Below are positions 8,362-15,749 of a stretch of 64,000 nt of DNA, one piece after another; position 1 is the stretch's first letter, and each line of letters opens with the position of its first letter. This DNA is from Campylobacterota bacterium (GTDB lineage Bacteria > Campylobacterota > Campylobacteria > Campylobacterales > Sulfurimonadaceae): contig JBFMGG010000007.1 of the NCBI GenBank assembly GCA_040752835.1, positions 186,001 through 250,000 on the forward strand, read 5' to 3'. The notes beneath the pieces were generated by a model. The model saw nothing but the letters and a program-made list of their open reading frames with translations. It searched no databases and was not told where the DNA came from. A program made the translations under genes and the position numbers.

Positions 8362-9572
8362 CAGTGTTTTTCCCGGGTGCCGACGATGACGGCATCCCCT
8401 TTTTTAAGCGATGTTGAAGTGATTGCGGTCGACGAACCGTCCGTCCGGACGATCCGTACGGCGGTTTTCCGGGGTGTCCCCTCATGAAGCGTCCAGACGT
8501 ATCGTACGTTATCCGAAGAGAGGGTTTTGGCTTTTTTGGTTCCGTCGCCCTTTTCCGAATCGGGGGTAAAGCGCAACGCGGCGTTGGGGATGGTAAGCTG
8601 CGCTGGATAGGTTCCCGTCACGATCCGGGCCGAGACGGTCATTCCCGGGCGCAACAGCAGCTCTTTGTTGTCGATGGTGACGACGGCGTCGTAGGTGACG
8701 ACGCCGTTGACGATCTGGGAGTTCAGCCGCAGCTGCGTGATGACTCCCGCAAAAAGACGGTTGGGATACGCATCGACGGTGAATTCGACTTTTTGATTCT
8801 CTTTGACCTCCCCGATATCGGCTTCGTCAACGCTGACGATCGCTTTCATCACGCTGAGGTCTTCGGCCATCGTAAAGAGAACGGGAGTCTGCATCGACGC
8901 GACGACCGTTTGGCCCGGTTCGACTTTGCGTTCGAGGACGATACCCCTGACCGGAGAGACGACGGTCGCTTTTCGGATGTTCTCTTCGTCGGTTTGAAGC
9001 TGCGCACGGGCCTGATCGGCCTGGGCCTTTGCCGCGGCCACCTGCGCGCGGGCTTTTTCGACCGCGGTGCGGGCATCGTCGATTTCCTGGGCGGAAGGGT
9101 AGTTTCCCCGGGTTGCCGCCGCCATTTTCATTACCCGCTCCAATTCGCTGCGGGCATTTTGGTATGCGGCTTCGGCTTCGGCAATGTTGGCACGGAATCG
9201 TTCGAGAGAAGCTTTGGAACCGACGGCCTGAGCGAGGAGCTTCGTCGTATCGAGCCGTGCCATCACTTCCCCCTTTTCGACACGGTCGTTATAGTCGACG
9301 TTCACCGCTTCGATCGTCCCGGAGACTTCGATGCCCACTTCGACGGTATTGGTGGGTTCGAGGTTCCCCGTCGCCGAAACGCTCGTGGTGAGCGTTTTGG
9401 TCTCGACGGGTGCGGTAAGGTACTCGGCGGGTGTCTCTTTGGCGCTTTGGTACCATATCCCCGATCCGACGGCCAATACCGCCGCAGCGGCAATCCAGGC
9501 AATCCGTTTTTTGTGTTTTCGCTCCGGGGGCGTATCGAGCCCCAGAGTCTGTCGGATCGGATCGGAAGTCAT
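8361..9572 (-). CDS. MacA-like periplasmic adaptor of a tripartite efflux pump
   Basis: This 403-residue membrane-fusion protein has a short cytoplasmic tail, a single N-terminal membrane anchor at about 22-41, a lipoyl half-motif, and a long helical hairpin at about 110-210 rich in Ala, Glu and Gln. The second lipoyl half follows (TVVSPVRGIVLERKVEPGQTV), then beta-barrel and membrane-proximal domains. It bridges the inner-membrane ABC transporter to the outer-membrane factor encoded just upstream, whose gene it overlaps by four bases. The domain order and length match MacA/HlyD-family adaptors. Confidence 0.94.
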   Translation of the reverse strand: MTSDPIRQTLGLDTPPERKHKKRIAWIAAAAVLAVGSGIWYQSAKETPAEYLTAPVETKTLTTSVSATGNLEPTNTVEVGIEVSGTIEAVNVDYNDRVEKGEVMARLDTTKLLAQAVGSKASLERFRANIAEAEAAYQNARSELERVMKMAAATRGNYPSAQEIDDARTAVEKARAQVAAAKAQADQARAQLQTDEENIRKATVVSPVRGIVLERKVEPGQTVVASMQTPVLFTMAEDLSVMKAIVSVDEADIGEVKENQKVEFTVDAYPNRLFAGVITQLRLNSQIVNGVVTYDAVVTIDNKELLLRPGMTVSARIVTGTYPAQLTIPNAALRFTPDSEKGDGTKKAKTLSSDNVRYVWTLHEGTPRKTAVRIVRTDGSSTAITSTSLKKGDAVIVGTREKH

Positions 9573-10777
9573 GGCAGTTCCTTGGCGGGATTGAGTGCGA
9601 AATGGAGTTTGGCCAATTCGATTTGGATGTTGATTTCGTAGACGCGGATATCGTATTCCTCGATCGATCGGGAATTTTGGAGCGTCTGAAGATCGTAGCC
9701 GGTTTTGGTTCCGGCTTCGACCCCCGAGCGTATCGCGCCGATGAGATCGTCGTAGAGCGATAAATTGCGCCGGATGAGGGCGATCGTCTCTTCAAAACTT
9801 CTGATTTTTTCGACCGCCTGGGCGTAGGTTCCGTCCAGGGCCCGCCGTTTGTCGGCGACCGAAGCCGCTTCCTTGAGATAGAGGGCTCTGGCTTCCTGGA
9901 CGGTCGAGGAAGCGTTGTAGGCCAGCGGCAGCGTAACCGATACACCCGTATTGTAGTAGTGCCCGTCATACTCGCCCGCCCGATCCCGGGGATCGTAACG
10001 GCGGTATCCCAACGCGGCGTTGAGTGCGATCGAGGGGAGGTAATCAGAAGCGGTCACTTCGTACGCATAGCGTTGTGTCTGGGTGTTGGCACGGGCGTAG
10101 CGCAGGTCCAGCTGCTCTTCGACGTAAGCTTGTTTGTCGATCCGTTCGAATCGCGGAAGTTCAAAGGAATCGGGGGAGAGATTGCTGATCTTGGCGATTT
10201 CGTAACGCTGTTCGGCGATCGAATATTCCAAACCGGCGAGCGATTTGAGTTCGGCACTTTGCGCCATCAACGCGTTGTTCAGTTCGGTGATATCGGCTTT
10301 TCCCGCATCGAAGAGATGGCGTTTGATGATTACTTCGATCTCTTTGTTCCTGAGTTTAAGAAGGGTTTGCTCTTTCTGAAAAAGGGCTTTGCGGTATTCG
10401 AGCAGGGAAACAAAAAGCTGCCGGTTGAGCTCTGCGATCTCTTTTTGGCGCGAGAGCGATTCGCGCTCTTTTTTGGCGTCGGCGTAAGCGATCCGGTAGG
10501 TAATTCCCCCCGAACGGAAGATATCCTGTGCGATCGATCCCGAGACGTTTTCGGTCGTACTGAAAAATCCCCCCTGCGCGCTGCGGTCGTAATCGTACGC
10601 ACCGTTCAGGTTGAGCGGCGCGATCCAGTCGGTCCGCAGTTTTTCGTGTTCGGCTTCGTACGCTTCGCGCTCTAAACGCAGCATTTCCTGTTTTTCTTGG
10701 GACAGCAACGCGTAGGGCTCATCGGCGTGGCCGATCTGCGACAACAGAAGAAGGTTCAGCAATACCGGGTATTTCAT
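9569..10777 (-). CDS. TolC-family outer-membrane efflux protein
   Basis: This outer-membrane factor of about 402 residues begins with a signal peptide (MKYPVLLNLLLLSQIGHA) and then shows two repeats of long coiled-coil helices rich in Ala, Glu, Arg and Tyr (for example EALRAL-type heptads and the repeat ending LQNSRSIEEYDIRVYEINIQ). I chose the ATG at 10777, where a normal signal peptide begins; a GTG five codons earlier is also open. It is the first gene of the tolC-macA-ATPase-permease operon and forms the exit duct of the pump. No terminator separates the four genes. Confidence 0.9.
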   Translation of the reverse strand: MKYPVLLNLLLLSQIGHADEPYALLSQEKQEMLRLEREAYEAEHEKLRTDWIAPLNLNGAYDYDRSAQGGFFSTTENVSGSIAQDIFRSGGITYRIAYADAKKERESLSRQKEIAELNRQLFVSLLEYRKALFQKEQTLLKLRNKEIEVIIKRHLFDAGKADITELNNALMAQSAELKSLAGLEYSIAEQRYEIAKISNLSPDSFELPRFERIDKQAYVEEQLDLRYARANTQTQRYAYEVTASDYLPSIALNAALGYRRYDPRDRAGEYDGHYYNTGVSVTLPLAYNASSTVQEARALYLKEAASVADKRRALDGTYAQAVEKIRSFEETIALIRRNLSLYDDLIGAIRSGVEAGTKTGYDLQTLQNSRSIEEYDIRVYEINIQIELAKLHFALNPAKELP

Positions 10778-10904
10778 ATTGCCATCATACACCGTTTTTC
10801 GCTAACAAAGAAGTAAACGCCGTAAACGGAAAATTAACAATGGAAAAAAATTATCCTTTAAGTCAAAACGCCCTAAGATTGACGAAATAATTTAAAGGAA
10901 ACGC

Positions 10905-11789
10905 ATGAAAATCCTCACGGCTCTAGCGGCGGCAGTCGTCTCGTTGATGGCGATCGAACCCGTCGTCACCCCGCAATGGCTCCATGAACACCAAAAGGAC
11001 GCCAATCTTCGGATCGTCGAAGTATCGGAAGGAGATGCGTATGCGTTCGGGCACATACCGGGTGCGATGCATACGACAATCGCCAAATGGCGGTTTGACA
11101 ACGGCACTTTCCTCTCGGTACGCCCGGTGGCCCAGATCGAAGCGGAAATCTCCCGTCTGGGGATTGACGCCCGAAGCGACGTTGTCCTCTATGCCCCCAT
11201 CAACGATCCCAAAGACTTGCTGAAAACGAGCTATATCTACTGGGCTCTCAATTATCACGGGGTGAAAAACGTCGCATTGCTCGACGGCGGACTCAAAGCT
11301 TGGACAAACGCCTCTTTTCCCCTTGCTCAAGATGAACCGCTTATCAAGCCTACCGCGTACAAGGCCAAGCTCGATCCGGCCAAAATCGCCGATGTAGGGT
11401 ATGTCAAAAGCCATCTCGGAAAGATTCCCATGATCGATGCCCGACCCGGCGACATGTACCTGGGGGTTACCCCGACCCCGACGGTCAAACGTGACGGCCA
11501 CATCAAAGGAGCAATGAGCTATCCGTGGAACTATTCGGTGGACAAAGAGTACGTCCTCAAATCGAAGAGCATGCTCGACAGCGTCTTCAAAGAGGGATAC
11601 GGACTCGACAAGAACAAAGAGGTGCTGGTGTATTGTACCGGAGGGCTTGAAACGTCGTTTAACTATTTTATTCTCAGTGGAGTATTGGGATACAAAAACA
11701 TCCGTCTTTATGACGCGTCGATGAAAGAGTGGGGGAACCGCGAGGATACCCCGATGACCCGGTTCGGTTACGAAAGGTTTTCCGAATAA
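10905..11789 (+). CDS. Periplasmic tandem-rhodanese sulfurtransferase
   Basis: This 294-residue protein has a signal peptide at about 1-16 and two rhodanese domains. The N-terminal copy (about 20-140) has no cysteine in its loop (VVLYAPIND) and is structural. The C-terminal copy (about 165-285) carries the active-site loop YCTGGLETS with Cys244. Such enzymes transfer sulfane sulfur from thiosulfate or persulfides to acceptors such as cyanide or thiols. A periplasmic location fits sulfur-oxidising relatives. The ribosome-binding site AAAGGAAA is strong. Just after the stop lies a perfect palindrome at 11804-11834. Confidence 0.93.
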   Translation: MKILTALAAAVVSLMAIEPVVTPQWLHEHQKDANLRIVEVSEGDAYAFGHIPGAMHTTIAKWRFDNGTFLSVRPVAQIEAEISRLGIDARSDVVLYAPINDPKDLLKTSYIYWALNYHGVKNVALLDGGLKAWTNASFPLAQDEPLIKPTAYKAKLDPAKIADVGYVKSHLGKIPMIDARPGDMYLGVTPTPTVKRDGHIKGAMSYPWNYSVDKEYVLKSKSMLDSVFKEGYGLDKNKEVLVYCTGGLETSFNYFILSGVLGYKNIRLYDASMKEWGNREDTPMTRFGYERFSE

Positions 11790-11803
11790 TCGTAACGATT
11801 AGC

Positions 11804-11834
11804 GATAAAACTTATCCGATTGATAAGTTTTATC
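11804..11834. repeat. Perfect 13-bp inverted repeat with 5-base spacer
   Basis: GATAAAACTTATC, spacer CGATT, then GATAAGTTTTATC, with no mismatch. It is followed by CTGTATAATTCC, not by a T-run, so it looks more like an operator or a symmetric protein-binding site than a standard terminator. A smaller 6-bp inverted repeat (TAATCG-TAA-CGATTA, 11788-11802) precedes it. Confidence 0.7.
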
Positions 11835-11837
11835 CTG

Positions 11838-11843
11838 TATAAT
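11838..11843 (+). promoter_or_regulatory. TATAAT -10 element next to the palindrome
   Basis: TGTATAATTCCGC is a strong extended -10 on the plus strand, starting four bases after the palindrome. No plus-strand gene is seen in the following 1 kb, so the transcript, if real, would be non-coding or antisense to the minus-strand genes. Confidence 0.35.
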
Positions 11844-11908
11844 TCCGCTCGTGCCCACTCTTTCTTTTTTTTCACACTCTAAAGTCCGTGTGGGCGCATC
11901 CTCGATTC

Positions 11909-12064
11909 CTACGTTTCCATTTTCTCCGGTTCACACAGATATTTTTTCTCTTTTGCCGCACGCGCGCATTTAGTACAGATATATTTCGGGTTTTTGACAA
12001 TCTTGACGATCTTTTTAAAATCCGACTTAAGATCGGATTTGCCGAGTTTGCAGAGTTCTTTCAC
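11909..12064 (-). CDS. Small Cys/Lys-rich protein of 51 residues
   Basis: A GTG start preceded by AAGGAGA at good spacing opens a 51-residue frame ending in TAG. The protein is very basic and has four cysteines, at positions 5, 30, 33 and 44, with a CTKC pair in the middle (KNPKYICTKCARAAKEKKYLC). This pattern suggests a small zinc- or iron-binding fold. It begins 32 bases after the stop of the rubrerythrin gene, on the same strand, so the two are probably co-transcribed. I recognise no named family; a metal-handling or redox role is inferred from the cysteines and neighbour. Confidence 0.7.
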   Translation of the reverse strand: MKELCKLGKSDLKSDFKKIVKIVKNPKYICTKCARAAKEKKYLCEPEKMET

Positions 12065-12096
12065 GGGGTTCTCCTTGTCCCCCCGGAGGAGGGGCT

Positions 12097-12744
12097 TTAG
12101 TGCAGGTGCTCGCGTTTGAAATATTCACGTCCTACTTTGCACAGCGGACAGGCGACGGGGGGCTTTTTCCCCCGGTGGACGTGTCCGCACACCTCGCAAA
12201 CCCAGATTTCCTCGTCGGGGCTTGAGAAAAAGCCGTCCGCGATCAGGGCCTCTTTGAGGGCGGCGTATTCGCGCTCGTGTTCCACCTCGACTTTTCCGAT
12301 GGCGGTAAAGAGGCGTGCCAGGTCCTTATGCCCCTCGGCCGTTGCGATCTCGGCAAAAGAGGGATACATGACCGTGTGTTCGTAATTCTCGCCGTGCATC
12401 GCCGTCTCGAGATTTTCGGGGGTCGCATCGACCTCTTGTCCGTAAATCAGTTTGTGATACGCTTTGTACTGCGCGCGGGCATGGTACATCTCGTTAAACG
12501 CCGCTTCGCGGAAATGGCGCTCGACCGCATGCCACCCCTCATCGCGGGCGATGTCGGCGAAGAGTTCGTATTTGTTCCGGGCCATGCTTTCGCCTCCGAA
12601 CGCTTTCATCAGGTTCACCGCCGTGAGGTTTTCGGTGGTCATTTCCATCTCTTCACCGCAGCAGACCAATGTCCCGCCTCCCACTTTCTGGATTTCGACT
12701 TCGTTGCCGCAGACATTACATCGGTAGGTTTCGTATTGACGCAT
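12097..12744 (-). CDS. Three-domain rubrerythrin-type protein
   Basis: The 215-residue protein has a desulforedoxin-like Cys4 site at the N-terminus (CNVCG and a CC pair within residues 1-36). Next is a ferritin-like four-helix domain with Glu and ExxH di-iron ligands (about 45-170), then a C-terminal rubredoxin-like site (CEVCG and CPLC at about 183-205). Rubrerythrins reduce hydrogen peroxide using electrons passed through the rubredoxin centre. I chose the ATG at 12744, preceded by AAGGAG; the open frame extends 26 codons further without a ribosome-binding site. Two Fur/PerR-like palindromes lie upstream, so control by metal or peroxide is likely. Confidence 0.93.
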   Translation of the reverse strand: MRQYETYRCNVCGNEVEIQKVGGGTLVCCGEEMEMTTENLTAVNLMKAFGGESMARNKYELFADIARDEGWHAVERHFREAAFNEMYHARAQYKAYHKLIYGQEVDATPENLETAMHGENYEHTVMYPSFAEIATAEGHKDLARLFTAIGKVEVEHEREYAALKEALIADGFFSSPDEEIWVCEVCGHVHRGKKPPVACPLCKVGREYFKREHLH

Positions 12745-12806
12745 CGTTACTCCTTCATCGAACGCTTTGTCTGTATCATAACGCAAATAGTCGAAAAAGA
12801 ATAATA

Positions 12807-12821
12807 TGATATTTGTTATCA
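12807..12821. promoter_or_regulatory. Fur-box-like palindrome upstream of the rubrerythrin gene
   Basis: TGATATTTGTTATCA fits the 7-1-7 Fur consensus TGATAAT-N-ATTATCA with three mismatches. It lies in the divergent control region between the rubrerythrin and DUF2325 genes. Fur or the related PerR could bind it. Confidence 0.55.
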
Positions 12822-12857
12822 ATATTATTTTATTTTAAGGGATAACTTCGTAATATT

Positions 12858-12872
12858 TGATATCTATTATCA
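12858..12872. promoter_or_regulatory. Fur-box-like palindrome upstream of the DUF2325-hemP genes
   Basis: TGATATCTATTATCA matches the right half of the Fur 7-1-7 consensus fully and the left half at five of seven positions; the palindrome extends one base on each side (TTGATA-N5-TATCAA). It ends 14 bases before the DUF2325 start, a position suited to repression. Confidence 0.6.
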
Positions 12873-12886
12873 ATAAAGGAGTGCCA

Positions 12887-13222
12887 ATGTCCGTTCTCAT
12901 TATCGGAGGAGACAAAGTCACGCGCCTGCAGTCGCTGTTGCAATCGCTGGGTGCGACCGAAACGCGTCACTGGGACAGCCGCCGCAATTCGACGTCCCAC
13001 AAGACGCTTCCGCACAACACCGATATGATCATCATGCTGACCGATTTTCTCAAGCATAACTCGATGAACCATTTCAAGCGGGAAGCGAAAAAATCGGATA
13101 TCCCTTTTCTGTGCGTCAAAGGGTTGAGCGGATGCAGCGAGTGCCAGATCCGCCAGATGGTCGAAGGGATCCGCAACGCGGATGAAACGAACCGTTTTTG
13201 CAGCGGCGTATGCGCTCGTTGA
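12887..13222 (+). CDS. DUF2325 domain protein
   Basis: This 111-residue protein starts at the ATG at 12887, preceded by AAAGGAG; an open frame continues upstream without signal. The sequence (SVLIIGGDKVTRLQSLLQSLG at the start, TDMIIMLTDFLKHNSMNHFKR in the middle) fits the DUF2325 family, a Rossmann-like domain that may recognise nucleotides or NAD-like ligands; its function is not established. There are several cysteines near the end (FLCVKGLSGCSEC, FCSGVC). It leads a probable Fur-controlled set with a tiny peptide, HemP and a TonB-dependent receptor. Confidence 0.85.
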   Translation: MSVLIIGGDKVTRLQSLLQSLGATETRHWDSRRNSTSHKTLPHNTDMIIMLTDFLKHNSMNHFKREAKKSDIPFLCVKGLSGCSECQIRQMVEGIRNADETNRFCSGVCAR

Positions 13223-13244
13223 TCCAATGAAAGGAACTGACCCT

Positions 13245-13325
13245 ATGAAACTTCCGTGTGAACCCAAAACCGATACCGTCCTCCCCCCGTCGCACCGGCT
13301 GTTGCGGCGCGGACGCGCTTGCTAG
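13245..13325 (+). CDS. Possible 26-residue peptide upstream of hemP
   Basis: An ATG eight bases after AAAGGA opens a 26-codon frame ending in TAG, eight bases before the hemP start. The peptide has Cys at positions 5 and 26, three prolines and a run of arginines (RLLRRGR). It may be a leader or coupling peptide that helps ribosomes reach hemP, or a real micro-protein. Only the ribosome-binding site and the tight spacing support it. Confidence 0.35.
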   Translation: MKLPCEPKTDTVLPPSHRLLRRGRAC

Positions 13326-13333
13326 GAGAGAGG

Positions 13334-13489
13334 ATGGTAACCGAAAGCTCATCGTCAAAAGAGTATAATGGCACCGTTATTGAGTCCAAAGAGCTGTTTA
13401 AAAACGACAGTTCGATCAGGATCGTCCACGGTAACGATGTCTACATACTTCGCATTACCAAAGGCAACAAACTGATCCTCACCAAATAA
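13334..13489 (+). CDS. hemP: Hemin uptake protein HemP
   Basis: A 51-residue frame begins at an ATG preceded by AGGAGAGAGG. Its C-terminal half (SSIRIVHGNDVYILRITKGNK, then LILTK) is the conserved HemP core, in which the family consistently ends with KLILTK. HemP is a small cytoplasmic protein found beside haem and siderophore receptors. In some bacteria it is needed for expression of the haem receptor. Here a TonB-dependent receptor gene follows after a GC-rich hairpin, as expected. A Fur-box-like palindrome upstream of DUF2325 probably controls the whole group. Confidence 0.9.
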   Translation: MVTESSSSKEYNGTVIESKELFKNDSSIRIVHGNDVYILRITKGNKLILTK

Positions 13490-13490
13490 G

Positions 13491-13507
13491 CGGCGCCCTT
13501 GGCGCCG
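13491..13507 (+). terminator. GC-rich hairpin between hemP and the TonB receptor gene
   Basis: CGGCGCC, loop CTT, GGCGCCG is a perfect 7-bp stem right after the hemP stop. There is only a five-T run further on (TTTTTG at 13521), inside the next gene's ribosome-binding region. It could attenuate transcription or protect the hemP message rather than end it. Confidence 0.45.
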
Positions 13508-13525
13508 TCCGCCGAAGGAATTTTT

Positions 13526-15556
13526 GTGCTGCGTCCCCTGTTTTTCACCGCTTTATCCCTCTCCGCCGTCTGTGCGCAGGAGATCATCCAGCTTGACAAA
13601 ATCGAAGTCGAAGAAGAATATACCGTCCTCGAAGAACGCAAAGAACACTCGATCGCCAAACGGATTATCAAAGGCGAAGAGCTCAGCCAGTACGGCGACC
13701 TCAATGCCCTTGAAGTACTCAAACGAACCCCCGGCGTCACGGTTGCCCAGGGCAAAGGGAAAAAAGGGACGCCGGGCAAGGGATATACGAAAGTGCTGAT
13801 CGACGGCGAAGAGGTTTCGTCGACGAAGCGTGGGAACCCGCTGGAACAGATTTCGCCCGAAATGATCGAACGGATCGAGGTGATGACCAACGGATCGGCC
13901 GAATACACCGCCGAAGCGATGGGGGGAATCGTCAACATCGTCCTGAAAAAACCGTCATCGGAGGGAAAAACGATCGCCAAACTGAGCGGAGGGGCATACA
14001 ACGGTCGGCCGCTGGGATCGGTTTTTGCCCAAAGAGAAGGCAAATCGGGGCGGTATTCGTACCTGTTTAACGCCACGTACGCCGACAATACGCACAAAGA
14101 CGACGCTTCGACCCGGATCGACGACACGATCAACCTCACCGAAAAACTGCGCGATTCGCAGGGGCGTTACCGTGCGTTGAGCCTCAACGGCAAGCTGATG
14201 TACGCGGCGGATACAAAAAACAAATACGCCTTCGACGCGTCGATGGGGCTGAATGCAAACCGTGCCACGGCGGATGAACGGACGTATACGAACGGGACGT
14301 TAAGCACGACTCTTTACAACCGCGACGAAAGCGACGCGATGATGCTCTGGACGAAAATTTCGGGAGAACATCATGTGTCGGGAACGGAGCTCGTTGACTG
14401 GAAACTCAAATTCCATCAAAACGATTCGGAAGGGGAGAACCGTTCGGGAACGAAGCTTCAGTACGACGATTCCCTGTTCCGCGTGTTCGGAGCCGAAGGG
14501 AGCTACTCGCGCATCAGTGCGGAGCATTTCGTGAAAACGGGAGTCGAGGTCAAGCGGATCCTGCAGGACGAAAGCGTGAGGGTTCTCAGCGGCGGAGTGG
14601 AGACCTCCAACGTACGACAGACCCTGCGTCAGGAGAAAGGTGCGCTCTACATCCAGGACGAAGTGGGGATCGGCGAGAATTTCCTGGTGACTCCGGGAAT
14701 CCGCTACGAGAGCGTTTCACGCGATTTCGCAGGGTCGTCGAACATCGATTATTTCGCCCCTTCGCTGCACCTGCTTTATCGCCTCAGCCCCGATGATAAC
14801 TTCCGGGCAAGCGTTTCGAAAACGGTCAGGCTGCCACGCCTGGACGAACTGACCGATACCGTCGACAGTTCGCTGGAACTCAACGATCTTACCCGTCCGG
14901 ACGTGAGCGGGAATTCGGCTCTGAGAGAAGAAAAAGCACTCAGTTACGAAGTGCGTCTGGAACACTATTTCGCCGACAAGGGGATAGTGAGCGTGGGCGG
15001 ATTTTACCGCGTCATCGACGACAAGATCGAAAAACTGACCACCTATGAGGGGGGACGTTACATCGAACGGCCCTACAACGCGGGCGAGGGGAGATTATGG
15101 AGTGTGGAGGCCGAGCTGAAAAAATCGCTTGCTTCGTATGTGACCGGCTTGGGGATTTTCGCCAATGCGACGGTCCAAAACTCCTCTCTGAGCGTCAACG
15201 GCTTTAAACGTCCCATCAAAGCGACCAATGATTATCTCTATAACGTCGGTGTCGACCATACGCTCAGCGCCTACCGCCTGACCTACGGCGCCGCCTACCG
15301 CTACGTCAGCGGCTACGACGATCCGACCGACGAAAACGGCATCGCCGAATCGCAAAAGGGGTACGGAACGTTCGACCTGTACGCCAAAAAGCGGATCGAT
15401 TCGACGTTCAAAGCCGGGATCAATCTCAAAAATCTCACCGGTGAAACGATCACGACCACGACCCGCCGCTATACGTCGGGGACCCTTGTCGAAACCCAGA
15501 CCTATCGGGAAAATACCCGTCCCTATCTCCTTGTGACGCTCGAGGGGCGTTGGTAA
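13526..15556 (+). CDS. TonB-dependent outer-membrane receptor, likely haem or siderophore
   Basis: The GTG at 13526, preceded by GAAGGA, gives a protein of about 676 residues with signal peptide LRPLFFTALSLSAVCA; an earlier TTG is open but lies in the hairpin. After the signal comes a plug domain (GDLNALEVLKRTPGVTV, then IERIEVMTNGSAEYTAEAMGG) and a 22-strand-type barrel ending in VTLEGRW. It should import an iron complex or similar ligand across the outer membrane using the ExbB-ExbD-TonB motor encoded 3.3 kb downstream. Its place behind hemP favours haem, but no His-FRAP/NPNL signature is obvious and the ligand is unproven. Confidence 0.92.
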   Translation: MLRPLFFTALSLSAVCAQEIIQLDKIEVEEEYTVLEERKEHSIAKRIIKGEELSQYGDLNALEVLKRTPGVTVAQGKGKKGTPGKGYTKVLIDGEEVSSTKRGNPLEQISPEMIERIEVMTNGSAEYTAEAMGGIVNIVLKKPSSEGKTIAKLSGGAYNGRPLGSVFAQREGKSGRYSYLFNATYADNTHKDDASTRIDDTINLTEKLRDSQGRYRALSLNGKLMYAADTKNKYAFDASMGLNANRATADERTYTNGTLSTTLYNRDESDAMMLWTKISGEHHVSGTELVDWKLKFHQNDSEGENRSGTKLQYDDSLFRVFGAEGSYSRISAEHFVKTGVEVKRILQDESVRVLSGGVETSNVRQTLRQEKGALYIQDEVGIGENFLVTPGIRYESVSRDFAGSSNIDYFAPSLHLLYRLSPDDNFRASVSKTVRLPRLDELTDTVDSSLELNDLTRPDVSGNSALREEKALSYEVRLEHYFADKGIVSVGGFYRVIDDKIEKLTTYEGGRYIERPYNAGEGRLWSVEAELKKSLASYVTGLGIFANATVQNSSLSVNGFKRPIKATNDYLYNVGVDHTLSAYRLTYGAAYRYVSGYDDPTDENGIAESQKGYGTFDLYAKKRIDSTFKAGINLKNLTGETITTTTRRYTSGTLVETQTYRENTRPYLLVTLEGRW

Positions 15557-15572
15557 TCTTCATGATTCTTAA

Positions 15573-15590
15573 GCCGGAATAAACTCCGGC
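15573..15590 (+). terminator. Hairpin after the TonB receptor gene
   Basis: GCCGGA, loop ATAAAC, TCCGGC forms a 6-bp GC-rich stem 17 bases after the stop, followed by ATCTTATTTATTT. It is a plausible weak terminator before the control region of the next receptor gene. Confidence 0.5.
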
Positions 15591-15602
15591 ATCTTATTTA
15601 TT

Positions 15603-15617
15603 TAATAATGCTTATCA
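15603..15617. promoter_or_regulatory. Fur-box-like palindrome, distal
   Basis: TAATAATGCTTATCA matches 12 of 14 defined positions of the 7-1-7 Fur consensus. It is in the 187-base gap before the siderophore receptor gene. Confidence 0.6.
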
Positions 15618-15658
15618 CTATTGACATAATCTTTCAATCCCGCTATAGTTCCATAAAT

Positions 15659-15673
15659 TGAAATCAATTATCA
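15659..15673. promoter_or_regulatory. Fur-box-like palindrome, proximal
   Basis: TGAAATCAATTATCA has a perfect right half (ATTATCA) and a weaker left half. It lies about 77 bases before the receptor ATG. With the distal box this suggests co-operative Fur repression of the receptor-piuC-exbBD-tonB genes. Confidence 0.5.
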
Positions 15674-15749
15674 ATTGCTTTTCTAGAAACTAGCCAGCAA
15701 ATGCTCTCCCGAGCCGGTAGCCAGCCACTTCAACTTTCAAGGAGTGCTT

